Below are positions 1 through 10,570 of a DNA stretch of 36,762 nucleotides, one piece after another. The notes beneath the pieces are model-generated. The model ran no database searches. It was given only the letters and a program-made list of their open reading frames with translations, and was not told where the DNA came from. The stretch covers positions 1-36,762 of the forward strand of contig NW_022204658.1 of assembly GCF_008831285.2 (NCBI RefSeq). Direction: 5' to 3'. The translations under genes and the position numbers were made by a program. The stretch's first letter is position 1. Each line of letters opens with the position of its first letter. Origin of the DNA: Nymphaea colorata. Lineage: Eukaryota; Streptophyta; Magnoliopsida; Nymphaeales; Nymphaeaceae.

Positions 1-37
1 AACTGAGCAGTTACAGTCGGCTACTTGTTGTTGGCCA

Positions 38-1290
38 TCACGTTCTATTATCCTTTGGCTCGCGTTGGTTGCTTGACGACTTGTTGCGGGCGTGCTTGAG
101 ACTGCTCTACTTTTCCCTCAATATCTCTTAGAAGAGGTGCAGGTTCTTGCGTTCCTTGTCTTTCTCGTTACTGGCCTTCCTGCTGTTCATCTCGCTGAGC
201 ACTTTTCCGAAGGATTTGTCTCCTCTCCGCAAGTCACTGAATCTCTGGGGTTACTTCTTCTAGATGAAGTGCTTGTTGATGAGGTCCCTGTACGCCTCAG
301 TTGTGAGCTTGACATTGTCGTCGGTTTACATCTTTATCTCTCCTTTGAATAATTTTAAATCTGACTATCTGAAGAACTCCTTAAGGTAGGGGTGTCTGAG
401 CGCCTCTTCAGCCGAAATCTCTTCGTGCTGCTAAACCTGAGCAGGGATTGAAGGAGACTAATGCAATTTTCGTCCACTCCGCCCCGAACAGTTATTTGGG
501 GCTCTTCTGTCTCACGTTTCCGCACTGCTTTATGATGGACTCGGCTACCTCCGCTCCAATTTCGCTGATCTACTCGTGGGAGGGCCTCCCTGTGACTTGG
601 ATCACCTTCTAAATGTGCGAAAGAGTGGAGTTGCAGTTAAACAGAGGACTCTTGATGACCATTTCCGCCAGGATGCATCCGACGCTCCACATGTCCACTT
701 TCTCATTGTATGTCTGCGAGCCAAGCAGCAACTATGGCGCCCTGTACCACTTGGTAGCCACTCCCTCAGTCATCACTGTTCCGTCTCCTCGCTCTCCTCT
801 CCCAAAAATCGCACCAGTCCGAAATCGCAAAGCTTCAGCTGGCACTGAGGAGAAAGCAAAAGGTTGGAGGGTTTGAGATCTCTGTGGACGAGGCGAGCCG
901 AATGCAGGTAATACAATCCCAGAAGCAATTGGTAGAGAATGTACCGTCTGTGCACTTCTTCAAGAGCGCCCTCGTAGATAGCGTGATAGAGGTCAGTGCT
1001 CATGAACTAAACACAAGGTAGATATCTCTTCCTGAGAGTGAAGGCAACACCTCATGCAATTTGATGATATTGGGATGTTCTATCTTCTTCAGGACTGAGA
1101 TTTCCCTGAAGGTGCGTTGGGCGTCGGTGCAATGCTGGAAGGCTTCGAACACTTTCTTGAGCGCTAGGGTCTAGGCAGAGCGTTAAATGCTGGTGATTTT
1201 CCAGACGTGGCCGTAGGCGCCAGAGCCGAGCTTCTTTTGGATCTTGAATTTGTCGAGGATGTGCTGGTCAATTCGTTCGTTATCTGCCAT
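38..1290 (-). CDS. MAP kinase of ERK7/8 (MAPK15) type
   Basis: A Ser/Thr protein kinase of the CMGC group. Visible in order: G-S-G-A-Y-G-H-V glycine loop (~res 22-29), A-L-K-K lysine, D-I-Y-L-V-F-E-F-M hinge, V-H-R-D-L-K-P-S-N catalytic loop, D-F-G-L-V-R, activation segment [13 protein letters not shown], and a ~100-aa basic, charged C-terminal tail. ERK7/8 kinases act at cilia and basal bodies; that role is inferred. The APE glutamate is a TAG codon at 732-734. The dual-phosphorylation motif reads T-E-G, not T-E-Y. A 20-nt intron lies at 458-477; removing it gives [11 protein letters not shown]. Three further breaks (about 1008, 776 and 416) are each repaired by one base in a T or A run, giving ~411 aa. 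Start is the first ATG; stop is TGA. Confidence 0.9.
458..477 (-). other. 20-nt intron in the MAP kinase gene
   Basis: Sense strand is GTGGACGAAAATTGCATTAG. Splicing joins the frames so that the conserved D-L-L-Q-S-L-L helix of MAP kinases is restored. Unspliced, the reading hits a stop soon after. Confidence 0.85.
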
Positions 1291-1568
1291 AACGGATATA
1301 ATAATACAGATTGAAAGGTCTAGCAGATATACAAAATAACTTTGTTAAAGGAAATTGATGAGAACGGTAATTGTTATGATCGATGGAGCACGATGATTAA
1401 TGCAAGAATAAACAAATAATATTAGCTTTGTTAAGCAAGCAAAGCCAACTGTTTAGCATTCTAATCTCTCCATGTTTTCAATCTCGATTTTTTAATCCTA
1501 TTATTCATATTTTTAATGGATTAATAAATGCCTTGCTTATGATATGTTGCGTAATTATATTAAAGAGC
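1291..1568. other. AT-rich intergenic region between divergent genes
   Basis: Separates the start codons of the kinase (-) and the small protein at 1569 (+). It must hold both promoters. I see no conserved element or RNA gene. Confidence 0.5.
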
Positions 1569-1869
1569 ATGTCGTGGAGGGGAGAATACAGTTTCGGCGG
1601 AAATTCATACCCGATGACTTTTCAAGACCAAATAATCGAGGCGCATCCGGGTGGAAGATAAGCTGCAAAGGCTTCGACGAGGTTGGCGCCTTCACCTTCT
1701 AGGGGAAATTCCAAGACAACTCCACCCACTTCTAAGCGCTAAAGCAGTACATCGGACAACACCAGATCTTCTACGAGGGAGATCTTGATCCGCCACTGGC
1801 GAGTTGAAGGGACATTGGGGGTATGAACCACATCAACCTTGTGATGGATTCTCCATTAAAAGACAATGA
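1569..1869 (+). CDS. Small conserved protein, W-G-Y/DEVG family, copy 1
   Basis: A ~100-aa protein with two close relatives in this window (24923-25238 minus, 33842-34144 plus). Shared landmarks in order: M-S-W-x-G-x-Y at the start, Y-P-M-T-F, D-E-V-G-x-F-x-x-x-G-x-F, K-Q-Y-I-G-Q-H-x-I-x-Y-x-G, then G-H-W-G-Y and D-G-F-S-I near the end. The alternation of glycine and hydrophobic residues suggests a compact beta-rich domain. I do not know its function and no catalytic residues stand out. The frame breaks near 1658 (A run) and 1792, each fixed by one base, and ends at TGA. A TAG codon falls where copy 3 has GAA (F-x-x-E-G), supporting TAG = Glu. Confidence 0.72.
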
Positions 1870-2307
1870 TAGTAAATCGCTTGCCGACAGCCACATATGA
1901 ATCAGAAATATTAAACGAGTATAACCTGACAGTAATCTTATCATCGGATTGGGCTTACTTTGCATAATTGCGTTCATGTGCTTTATCATACATAAAAGAA
2001 TATTCTGAAAGATTATATCTACCTTTCAAGCGTTTTCGAGCTAGAGCGACAGGGTATGTGCTCCATTCATCAGATTTACAATGATTTCAGGTCTTTCTAT
2101 TTTGTAAAAGTATGAAAAAATTTAAAACTTTTTTTACTAAATGAATCAAACCCAAACTTATATACCAGTCTTCAGACCAAAGACCTTGAAGGAGCAATCT
2201 TAACGCCTTTTATAGGGATAGAATATGACTTTGAAAACTTTCAATAGTTTAGAATTTGAGAAGTAAACCTATGATTATTTTATTTTTTTATTAAATCTAC
2301 AAGCTCC
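1870..2307. other. Intergenic, AT-rich
   Basis: About 440 nt of low-complexity AT-rich sequence with many in-frame TGA codons in all frames. It carries the 3' end of the small gene and the promoter of the Cys-rich gene. No feature seen. Confidence 0.5.
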
Positions 2308-5300
2308 ATGACTGCAAAGCCCTTGCTGCTTCTTCTTGTCGCAGTGTTTCTACTTTTGAGTGGAGTAAAGCCTCTGACAAGGGACCCTTTATCGGCCGAT
2401 ACGGACAAGTATATGTAGCTGAGTACGCTTGTATTTTAATACAGGATCGACCTCTTTCGATTCCAGTCCCTACCTGAACACAGCCAACTCCATCCTGAAT
2501 CCCAAAACATTCAGTGTTTCCTTCACCAACGCCCAAAATAACATAGGTTATCAGGTAGCTTTGAGCATCTCCCAAATCACTTATAACATCCCTCCCTCGA
2601 AGGCCCTCAACTACTCCCTTGGCCTCGGAACTAAATCCATGACAAGTGCACAAGTCCTTTTGTATACAAACAATGCAAATAATATCACCTTTCTCACCAT
2701 GAATGTTTTGGTGATCAAAGCCGGCATAACCTGGGGGTGGTCTACCAATGGATGGCTATAAATACAACCATGGCTCCAAACAGCCATCAGCAGATTATGG
2801 AATTATAATTCTACCCTGCCCTCCACAACCAAATCTACCAGTCGATCATCGGTATCGATGGAGTAGCCAGCAGCGCCCTTGAGATTGGTTTTTCCGCCGA
2901 TGTTACCTTGGTGAACCAAACATACTTCAACTTTACAATCACTTCCAATTCTGCCACCATGACTTACATTAATATGATCTACGTGATGGCCATCGCCTGT
3001 CCTGATCCTATCCTCGTGGCTGACAATACCATCATCTACATGGAATTTACTAACATCTACGCATATTTGCCCTCCCACCCTGCTCTAATTGCCCAGCACA
3101 TGGATGATAAGGTGACCACGCTCAACGCCTTCGTCAGTATTAATGGCTTTTTGATCAAGAATGGCCCCTCCTTGAGCTACACCATATCTATTAACCCAGG
3201 CACTTCCATCAGTTTCTACTCTGAGTAGAATTTAATTAAATTTTCCTTCCACATCTTCATCATAAACTACCTCAAATGCTACACCACAACGCCCTACCTG
3301 CTCGTTGCCGCTAAGACTTGCTACGATGTCTGCCCGCTCTACTATTATTCCAACAAAGCCAACCTGCAATGCACCCCTGCCATCTGACTGCAAATACTGC
3401 CAGCCAGCAGCTCCAGGATCAACGACTATGTCCTGCACGCCCTGCGAATATGGTTATCAATTAGTCACCACCCTCACCAACCAAACTTGTGCTCCTATGT
3501 GTGGAGACGGCATTACGATATCCCCTTAGGCTTGCGATAATGGCAACGTAACAGGCCAAGGATGCTCTCGCACCTGCACAATTTAGAAATCTTTCTACTG
3601 CGTAATCTAAGGAGTGACGAGTCTATGCAGTCGATGCCTTCCCAACTGCGACTACTGCACCAATCCCTCCACTTGCCAAACCTGCAGTCCCAACTTCACA
3701 CTGGCTATCTCCAACAGCAAATGCAGTTCGATTGCAACATCACTGCAGACTGCAAATCCTGCGCCAATAAGGATATCATCAATGGCACTGCAACTAATCC
3801 TTACTGCATAACCTGTCGCCTGGGATACCAAATGGTGGCAGGAAGCACCACTTGCAGCCCAACTTGCGGAGATGGCATCTACGCTCCACCCGAACAGTGC
3901 GACCAGGGATCTAGCTACGGGTCAGGCTGTACGTACTATTGCACCGTCATGGGTGGATACTATTGCGTTAACTCCTATCCAAATAGAAGCTCATGCCTAA
4001 CCTGTCCCTCTTACTGCAGCACATGCACCAGCAGTACCGTCTGCACCTCCTGCTATAGCGGCTACGAGTTCTTCAACTCCACAACGGAGGAGGCAACCTA
4101 AACGTATGCGTCTCAAATGCTCCTCAATAGCGTATTGCCTGAATTGCAGCCGTGTTAACCAGACCACTGTGTGTCTCTCTTGTCCTGGGGTACTATCCCG
4201 GCAGCACTCGCGATTTCTGCAAATCTATCTGCGGGGATGGAATCCGCGTATCAGGAGAGCAGTGCGATGACAATAACACTCGAAGTGGAGATGGATGCAG
4301 TTCCACCTGCACCATCGAGCCTGCATGCTACTGCAGTAATGTAATCGGAACTATAAGCATCTGCGGTCGATGCATGCAATACTGCGATAGCTGCACTAGC
4401 GCTTCATCATGCTCGCTTTGCCAGTACAACTACACTTTCTTCAATAGCAGCTGCATGAGGAACTGTTCAATCGTGGATAAATGCACCATCTGCAATCCTT
4501 ATTCTCCTTCCATGTGCCAAACTTGCACCGCGGGTATTATGCTGCCAATAATGTCTGCATCACTCGATGTGGAGATGGCATCGTGGTGGGTTCTGAGTAT
4601 TGTGATGATGGAAACACTGTCAATGGCGATGGCTGCTCTTCCAATTGCACACAAGAACCGTATTATTATTGCTCCAAACAATTGACATATATAGGCTCTA
4701 ACACAGTGCAACAAATAGAACCCAATGCACGAGATGCATTTCCAATTGTTACAATTGCTCATTGGATAGGGCTACTTGCACCACCTGCATTCTGGATATT
4801 ACTACAGCACTTACTATTACAATTACTACTATCCCGTCTGCTCTACATCTGCACAATTTACCCCAATTGCGCCACTGCAATCCAACAACTGCATGACTTG
4901 CAACACGGATACACGATTGATAATTTTACTTCTGCAGGCCTAAATGCGGGATGGCATGATCATATCTCCAGAGTAATGTGATGATGGGAACACAAATAAT
5001 GGGGATGGATGCAGCAGCAATTGCACCATATAGACTGGATTTACATGCTCGCAAAGATCTAACCCTTACTCTTCTTGCACCCTTATCATAGATTCAATGA
5101 CTCATCTATCCGCCCGCAAGGATCCTCGTGCCAACAAGATCACCCTTAGGTACTTCATTTCGCCAATCCATCCAAGCCTTTGCAATATCTATTGGCTGGG
5201 TGTGATCGGATTAAATCAATCCAATGTGGCTAGAACGGCTAAGCTTAACAACAACGATTTTATGATCACCAATGTTTACTATGATCTCAATACTGGTGTG

Positions 5301-6814
5301 CTAAGCGTCACTGTAGAATACTTCCAAAACGCCAATCGCCAACAGATCACCTTTACATTCTCATTCAATAACTATCCATCGAACGTTCTCATGTCGGGAA
5401 ACAACAGTGTGACCGCCAGTAACTTGATATCGGATAATAACCTCTCTTTGAATGTATACTCAAATGAAATATACACTGCTGCTACCGTCCTGGAGAACCT
5501 GTCATTAACTCTTGGAATCATATCGTTGCTTTTCTTTGCCTTTGGCTACTATAATGGCAAATTGATAGCTCTATAGTGTGTCACTGTCTTCCAACTTGCC
5601 TTTTTCTCATTACTTACACTCGAAGACCTTTCTCCCACATTCGCCAGCCTGACTTCTCTCGGTCTCAGCTGTGGATACAGCGTTAAGGGTGTCCAGGACT
5701 TACCTTCTGATGACGCAGACTCAGAGCTTTGGATTTCCGTCTATCTTTCCTTTAAAATTACAACCTTCCTGCATTCATTATTGTGCTGCCACTTGTTGCT
5801 TCGCTTGTTATGTACTTGATCAATAGGTTTAAATACGGCTCAGCCAATTAAAAGCTGGTCAAATACGGATAGATGCTGAAAGGCGAGGTCGTTTTTTATG
5901 GGTTAATGTTTTCTGCCTATATGATCATCATGGCTAATGGAATCCAAATGAAATTAGCAAGCAGTGGAGGTACCGCAGCTGGACTATATATCGGCATCAT
6001 CTTCTTGCTCATTTTTGTTGCCTATGGTGTCTTGATGCATCTCAATCCAACTTTACTAGGGGTTTTCACTTCGAATTCAGCAAATCCGGCTATATTCAGT
6101 CCAACTACTACTGTCTATTGATTGTGGAGCGGGCATTAACGATCGGAACTTTCTTCCTGGTGGTGATTAATCCTCAAGGATCGATCATCTTGGTCCTTAT
6201 CGGTATACAAATCTTCATGGTGCTGTGGTTGAAGCCTTACTAAGGGACTCGTGGATGGATAAGGCCATTCTTTAACTTACTCATTTCAGCTCTCATCCAA
6301 ATCGTCTTCATTCTCAACCAGTCAATCCCCCGATCGGATTATGAACTCTATGCTCCATTCGCTATCATAATCCTTCTATCTCTTGCTCTCGTCCTCAATG
6401 GCATGTTTTACATAAGGAGCTCGGCTGTCTTCCTCAGAAAAATAAGAAGCAAAGTAGTAAGCGAAATAATCGGCGAGATAAATAGAGAGAGACTTTTAGA
6501 GATTTTTAGAGGATAGCAAGATTGCAATGAAGCAGGAACTGATCAAGGAAGATATATTAACAACTATGATGCAATATGGGACTGTACTACAAGATACTGT
6601 CACTCAAGAGAGGTAGAGATACGGAACTGTGATAAAGAGCCATTAGCTTGGCTAGCTCGATGAAACCGTCCCTAACAAATAGCCAGAGGTGAAGCCAGAC
6701 CGGAGATTCAACGTGGTCCGAGATCAGCTCATAAAGGAAAGAATTGCGCAAAGTAGAGACTTACCACCAGAAACAGATCTTACATTCCATTGGTAGGACG
6801 GAGATTAAATTTGA
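2308..6814 (+). CDS. Large Cys-rich surface protein with C-terminal multi-pass membrane domain
   Basis: About 1500 aa. The first ~22 residues form a signal peptide (Leu/Val-rich core). Residues ~40-300 make an Asn/Thr/Ser-rich ectodomain, possibly H-type-lectin-like; that is a guess. From ~3300 to ~5050 come furin/EGF-like Cys motifs (C-x2-C-x6-C-x2-C) alternating with DUF4215-type repeats of the form CGDGI..E-x-C-D-D-G-N..GDGC..C..E..C, at least four visible. A beta-rich stretch with many Asn follows. The last ~450 residues hold roughly six to eight hydrophobic helices, then a charged cytoplasmic tail ending at TGA. Proteins of this plan are abundant in ciliates; their role is unknown, perhaps adhesion or sensing. 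TAG codons at 3527 and 3584 sit where sister repeats have GAA/GAG. Several single-base breaks remain unresolved, so residue numbers are approximate. Confidence 0.8.
2423..2444 (+). other. 22-nt intron near the 5' end of the Cys-rich gene
   Basis: Begins GTACGC and ends AATACAG. Splicing joins the signal-peptide exon (..K-Y-M-E-L-R) in frame to S-T-S-F-D-S-S-P-Y. It is 2 nt longer than the others found here. Confidence 0.65.
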
Positions 6815-6959
6815 TACCATCATCATCTCATCTTATCCCTTACATTCCATTATATCAATGATCTACATGCAACATGTAATGGAGCATATTTGGATGACAA
6901 ACGTGAGGGTTTGATTTTTTGGATAGTATACATATAGATGCTTGAATATTATCCGATAA

Positions 6960-7806
6960 TCAACTCAAATCCTCACTAGGTTTTGACTACTTTCTAATTC
7001 CATTCACATATTTTATCTTTATCGATACTTCGTTCTTGATGAACTCTCCCTATCCGTTCGGCAAATTTCCACTCCAATTAATCTTCAAAATTCCCTTATC
7101 CCCCATCTACAAAACTCCCATACCGTCGAACTTCCCCTTCTTGAAGTGGCCTCTATATACGTATCCTGAAATCTTGACTACATTTTTCCCTATCCTTCTA
7201 AATACCCATCCACGAAATATCCCTATAAAACGTTTCCATTTCGTGAAGTAAGGACCCCTTGCCTTAAATGACATGATTTTTCTCTTCAAAGTCGTATCTA
7301 AACTCTCCTCTATATATATTTCCGTTGGGAAAGATGATTTTCCCTTTCGAGGCATTTTCATTTTAAAATTCAATGAAATACTAGCCATTATCTTTTTGAA
7401 ATCGAACATGTCTGGGAAGGCCGTTGACCCACCTTCCTTCAATCTTAGGCCCTCCGCCTCCAGGAGCAATCGCCTTCCAATTTTCCCTGCTTGAAAGTGC
7501 CAACTACGGTGTATCTTTGGTCGAGAAGGTTCAATTTCCCCCGACCATGCGGCATTTTTTATTTAATCCTTCCCTCGTAGAATATTTTTAGGGCTTGTAT
7601 ATGAAGCCCTCTTCGCTTTTGGGGTCAGGGAGGAACTAGTTAGGCAAGTTTTGGTATATTTGCATCTCCTTAATCCTCGCCCAGTAATTCTTGCGCCCCT
7701 CCTCGGACAGGTTGACCAGTTTCCCCGTGTTCTTATCCCTAAGGAAAATGTTCTCGAGTTCAGAAGTATGCGAGACTTGCTCGCACAGCGTCTAGCATGT
7801 TCCCAT
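6960..7806 (-). CDS. MORN-repeat protein
   Basis: About 283 aa, starting M-G-T-C-E-T-L. After a ~90-aa leader come MORN-type units: F-Y-E-G-R-I-K-E-K-M-P-H-G-R-G-K-L, then Y-T-V-V-G-T-F-K-Q-G-K-L-E-G, G-N-I-Y-R-G-E-F, F-Y-R-G-Y-F-V-D-G-Y-L-E-G-E-G-K, Y-V-Y-R-G-H-F-K-K-G-K-F-D-G-M-G-V-L, and W-S-G-N-L-P-N-G-E-G-E-F-I. MORN proteins bind membranes or scaffold cortical and ciliary structures; which applies is unknown. The N-terminal M-G could be myristoylated, but this is weak. Five single-base gaps, several in A or G runs, must be filled to keep the frame. With them the length is a whole number of codons and the gene ends at TGA. It is divergent from the Nudix gene with only 6 nt between start codons. 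Confidence 0.85.
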
Positions 7807-7812
7807 CTTTAA
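7807..7812. promoter_or_regulatory. 6-nt gap between divergent start codons
   Basis: The MORN (-) and Nudix (+) ATGs are separated by six bases. Any promoter must overlap the coding regions or 5' leaders of the partner, unless one of the starts is internal. Confidence 0.45.
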
Positions 7813-8312
7813 ATGGATTAAGTTCTGATTATATAATTGACATCAAATGAATCGCAGTACTTGCTACCCATCGCCAGATACTCGCTGGTTATTTGCAGAA
7901 ATAGAAAGGGGAAGTATCTCTGCGTCAAGGAACGAAATGATAAGTGGTGGATCCCGGGAGGAGGAGTAGACCCACGCGAAACGCATCATTAAGCTGCAAT
8001 CAGATAGGTTTTGGAGGAAACGGGGGTGGAAGTTGCTCTGAAGGGGATTATCACATTCGACCAATTGAACTTCGGAGGAAAGAACAATATTTCAGGCTAT
8101 AGGGTCATCTATTACGCAGAACCAGTCGACTAAAATGCCATCCCAAAACAAAACCCCGATTAGTAATCACAAATGGCAGCCTATTTGTCATTGAAGGAAT
8201 CCTTGCCCTGCGTCCACATTGGCGAGTGCCTGAGATATACAACTACCCCAAGTATCTCTAATAGGGAGGAGAAATCTTTCCCCTAAGCGTTTTCAAATAG
8301 ATTCCCATGTGA
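7813..8312 (+). CDS. Nudix hydrolase
   Basis: About 166 aa. Nudix enzymes hydrolyse nucleoside diphosphates linked to another group. The Nudix box is seen at ~res 57-79: G-G-G-V-D-P-R-E, seven residues, R-E-V-L-E-E-T-G-V. The TAA at 7990 and TAG at 8005 read E in H-E-A-A-I-R-E-V, as the family requires; glutamine would break the R-E-U-x-E-E signature. Beta strands flank it: A-R-Y-S-L-V-I-C-R-N and G-Y-R-V-I-Y-Y-A. One base is missing near 8197 (S-L-K-E-I-L-A-L-R-P-H-W-R), after which the frame runs to TGA at 8310. Substrate unknown; the long C-terminal strand suggests a cytosolic housekeeping type. The start at 7813 is the first in-frame ATG. Confidence 0.88.
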
Positions 8313-8356
8313 GTACCAAGTGATGATGATATGGGTGAATATACAATGGGTGATAA

Positions 8357-9325
8357 TCATTTCAGGTGTTGCTTGAGCCACTCGACAACTCTATTTTCGA
8401 TCTATGGGTATTCTTCCTCATAGAGGAACATGTGCCACATCTTGCGGTAGTACCACAGCTCCTTCTCCTTTATGGGCAGCGCTTCGAAGAACTTGATCGA
8501 GTTTATCGCATCAGAGGCGCGGTCAAGCTCGCCCTGGATGATGGCTATCGGCGGCAGCTGCAGCTTAGGCCACTGCTTCTCACCGATAATCTCCATCATC
8601 TCCTGCATCTCCATCAGAGTCTTCACATAGACCTTCTCGTGGTACATCAGAGTGTCGTTTGCCAATATCTTGGAAGCGTTGGATTACGAGTAACGTTGTC
8701 GAAATTAAACGCAAATAACCCTGCCCTGTTCGGCATGATCTTCAGTGCGAAATCCGAAAGAGCTGAGACTACCTTGCTGTGTTAGGGCTTCTTCAGTGAG
8801 GGGCTTCCGACGATGATCCCGTTGGGTTTGAATTATTTCCTCTATTTGGTGAGGGCGATGCTGATGGTAGCTCCCGATCCGTGGCCGAAGTAGAAGTAAG
8901 GTAGTTTGGGGTATAGCTCAAGCGTCTTTTTGATGAAATTGGAAGTATCCTTCAAATCTCCTTCATGTCGTCTAGGTATCCCCTCTCGCCCTGCGACTTC
9001 CCGTGGCCTCTCTGGTCGAATCCCACAGCGATGAATCCTTACTTCGATAGTCTATCAGCGAGGTGAGCAGTGACGCCGGTGTGCATTCCCAGCGAGTGGA
9101 ATATAAACACGACTCCTCTGGCTTCTTCGGTCTTGTTGACCTATCTAAAGGTGGCCAATTTGATGGCTTTCTTGTCCTGACTGCCATACAATTCAACAAA
9201 ATTTTATTCGGATACTTTTCGCGGATGAAAGCGCAAGGCTTCGGCTAGCCCTGGGTCTGGTTTTGGACGAATTTAATCCTGTCCTTGCCCATGGCGATGT
9301 ACTAGCTATAGGGGGTGTCCTGCAT
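8357..9325 (-). CDS. Alpha/beta hydrolase, monoacylglycerol-lipase-like (serine aminopeptidase S33 fold)
   Basis: About 323 aa. Seen: F-I-F-H-S-L-G-M-H-T (oxyanion region), G-F-D-Q-R-G-H-G-K-S (typical of MAG lipases), the elbow F-G-H-G-S-G-A-T, the acid region I-I-Q-G-E-L-D, and the C-terminal M-W-H-M-F-L-Y-E histidine. The family would hydrolyse lipid or small esters. The elbow is odd: the usual G-H-S-x-G is G-H-G-S-G here, which moves Ser one place on. Three single-base gaps (about 9200, 8965 and 8685) interrupt the frame; filling them gives a whole codon number. The start at 9325 gives M-Q-D-T-P-Y. The 3' end runs tail to tail with the Nudix gene, 44 nt apart. Activity is uncertain because of the elbow. 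Confidence 0.82.
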
Positions 9326-9751
9326 ATCGATCTTTATATTCTGATCAATTTTTGATCAAAGCAAAAGATATATACTTGCAGTACTCGTGAATCACCCTCG
9401 AGAAAATATGGCCGTTCAAAATAGACCCATAAAACCTCTCAACTGGCGGGGAGTTAGTTATTCAAATCGAATATTTTTGCCAATATTTTTAGAATGGGTC
9501 TGTGAGTACCTCCAACAAGTATTTCCTAGCGTTAGCTGTGGTTGCACCCCTAATTATGGTCTACTAACAAGTATTTATATTGCTTCAAGTAGAAATTTTT
9601 AGTTACATTTGGATTATAACTTTATTCTTCATATTATTTATGTCATAAGCGAATATTAACCGAACGTCTATGGAACGTTAGGGTCATTCCTCCGAGATAG
9701 ACTCTTCTCAACCGCTATAAATCTCTGCCAACCACTAATCCAGAGTGGAAA
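9326..9751. other. Intergenic region between divergent genes
   Basis: Holds the promoters of the hydrolase (-) and SANT gene (+). A code-extended ORF (9387-9755) crosses it but has no recognisable motif. Nothing else is seen. Confidence 0.45.
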
Positions 9752-10323
9752 ATGAGCAATAGGGCGGATAGTTGGCGAAAAACCGAAGGTGGAATGAGAC
9801 CGAACACATCTATTCATACTATTTCTCGAGAAGAACCGCCAGAAGATTAAATCCAAACTCATCAGAAGGTATCCCTGTGCATAGTTAGGTCCAATACCTT
9901 CTTTAAAGAGATGTCAGCCTTTATATAGTCTAAAAATTCCACGCAGTGTCGCAGCTACCACCAAAAATACGAATGCAAATACAAATTCCCTCATAGGATC
10001 ATCAGACAGGAAAAATAGAAAATTGACCTCAAGCTCTACTAGGAAATCCTTACCGCCAAGCAAGGGCAAATCAAACCTGCAGAAGTTGAGAAAAAGGAGA
10101 ATCAAGAAGAGGCCGACGACATGCTCCTGCCAAGCGCGAGAAGGTGTCAGTTTCTGCAGCCGAATGCCAGACAGATATCAAAGGAGTTTCTACGGTCTTC
10201 ATCCAAAGAGAAGCGGGCGCCAACCACCCTCAATAGATAAAGATGATGGTCAACATGCCTCCCTTCATGAGTCCCTATCCCTTCATCCCACCCTACTACC
10301 CGCATCCCTACTACCAGGGATGA
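9752..10323 (+). CDS. SANT/Myb-like domain protein
   Basis: About 184 aa. After R-R-W-N-E-T-E-H comes a helix (Y-Y-F-L-E-K-N-R-Q-K-I) and the conserved core F-F-K-E-M-S-A-F-I-E-S-K, then N-S-T-Q-C-R-S-Y-H-Q-K-Y, the Q-C-R-S-H-H-Q-K signature of a SANT-like family common in ciliates. The C-terminus is Pro/Tyr-rich (P-P-F-M-S-P-Y-P-F-I-P-P-Y-Y). It is probably nuclear and DNA- or histone-binding. A 20-nt intron at 9869-9888 must be removed to obtain the core. Three single-base gaps remain. The start at 9752 is the most likely ATG but the N-terminus is weakly supported. It lies directly before a Myb gene on the same strand. Confidence 0.7.
9869..9888 (+). other. 20-nt intron in the SANT gene
   Basis: Sequence is GTATCCCTGTGCATAGTTAG. 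Splicing joins L-I-R-R to S-N-T-F-F-K-E-M-S, the expected family core. Confidence 0.8.
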
Positions 10324-10570
10324 CCCGTCTCTCTGATTATTTAATATTCTCCAATTATAACATCCTCACACACTCACTCATAACATTTAGATATCATGAT
10401 TTGAATATTGAGCCGGCTTATCACCCTGCAAACCGCATTCAGTCGTGCGTGAGAGCCGTTAGAAATGTAACCGGCGGGTGCCGGGTCATATTTGGGTTGG
10501 ATTTATAGAAATAAGCAGGCTCATGCCCTGGCATATCGTCAAAAAATGCATTTCCGTTATAATAGTGAAA

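Noticed and set aside
38-1290. Programmed ribosomal frameshifting as in Euplotes
   Set aside because: Euplotes shifts are +1 at stop codons, which corresponds to an extra base. Here the breaks are missing bases, are too frequent, and lack a common slippery site.
1771-1989. 72-aa minus-strand ORF
   Set aside because: Antisense to the small W-G-Y gene and its 3' region, with no motif.
6779-6851. Direct repeat cttacattccatt, 60 bp apart at the end of the Cys-rich gene
   Set aside because: Short, two copies only, partly coding. No sign of an excision site or mobile element.
9387-9755. 122-codon ORF upstream of the SANT gene
   Set aside because: It is open only because TAA/TAG are sense. The composition is unlike a protein, there is no motif, and it overlaps the SANT start.
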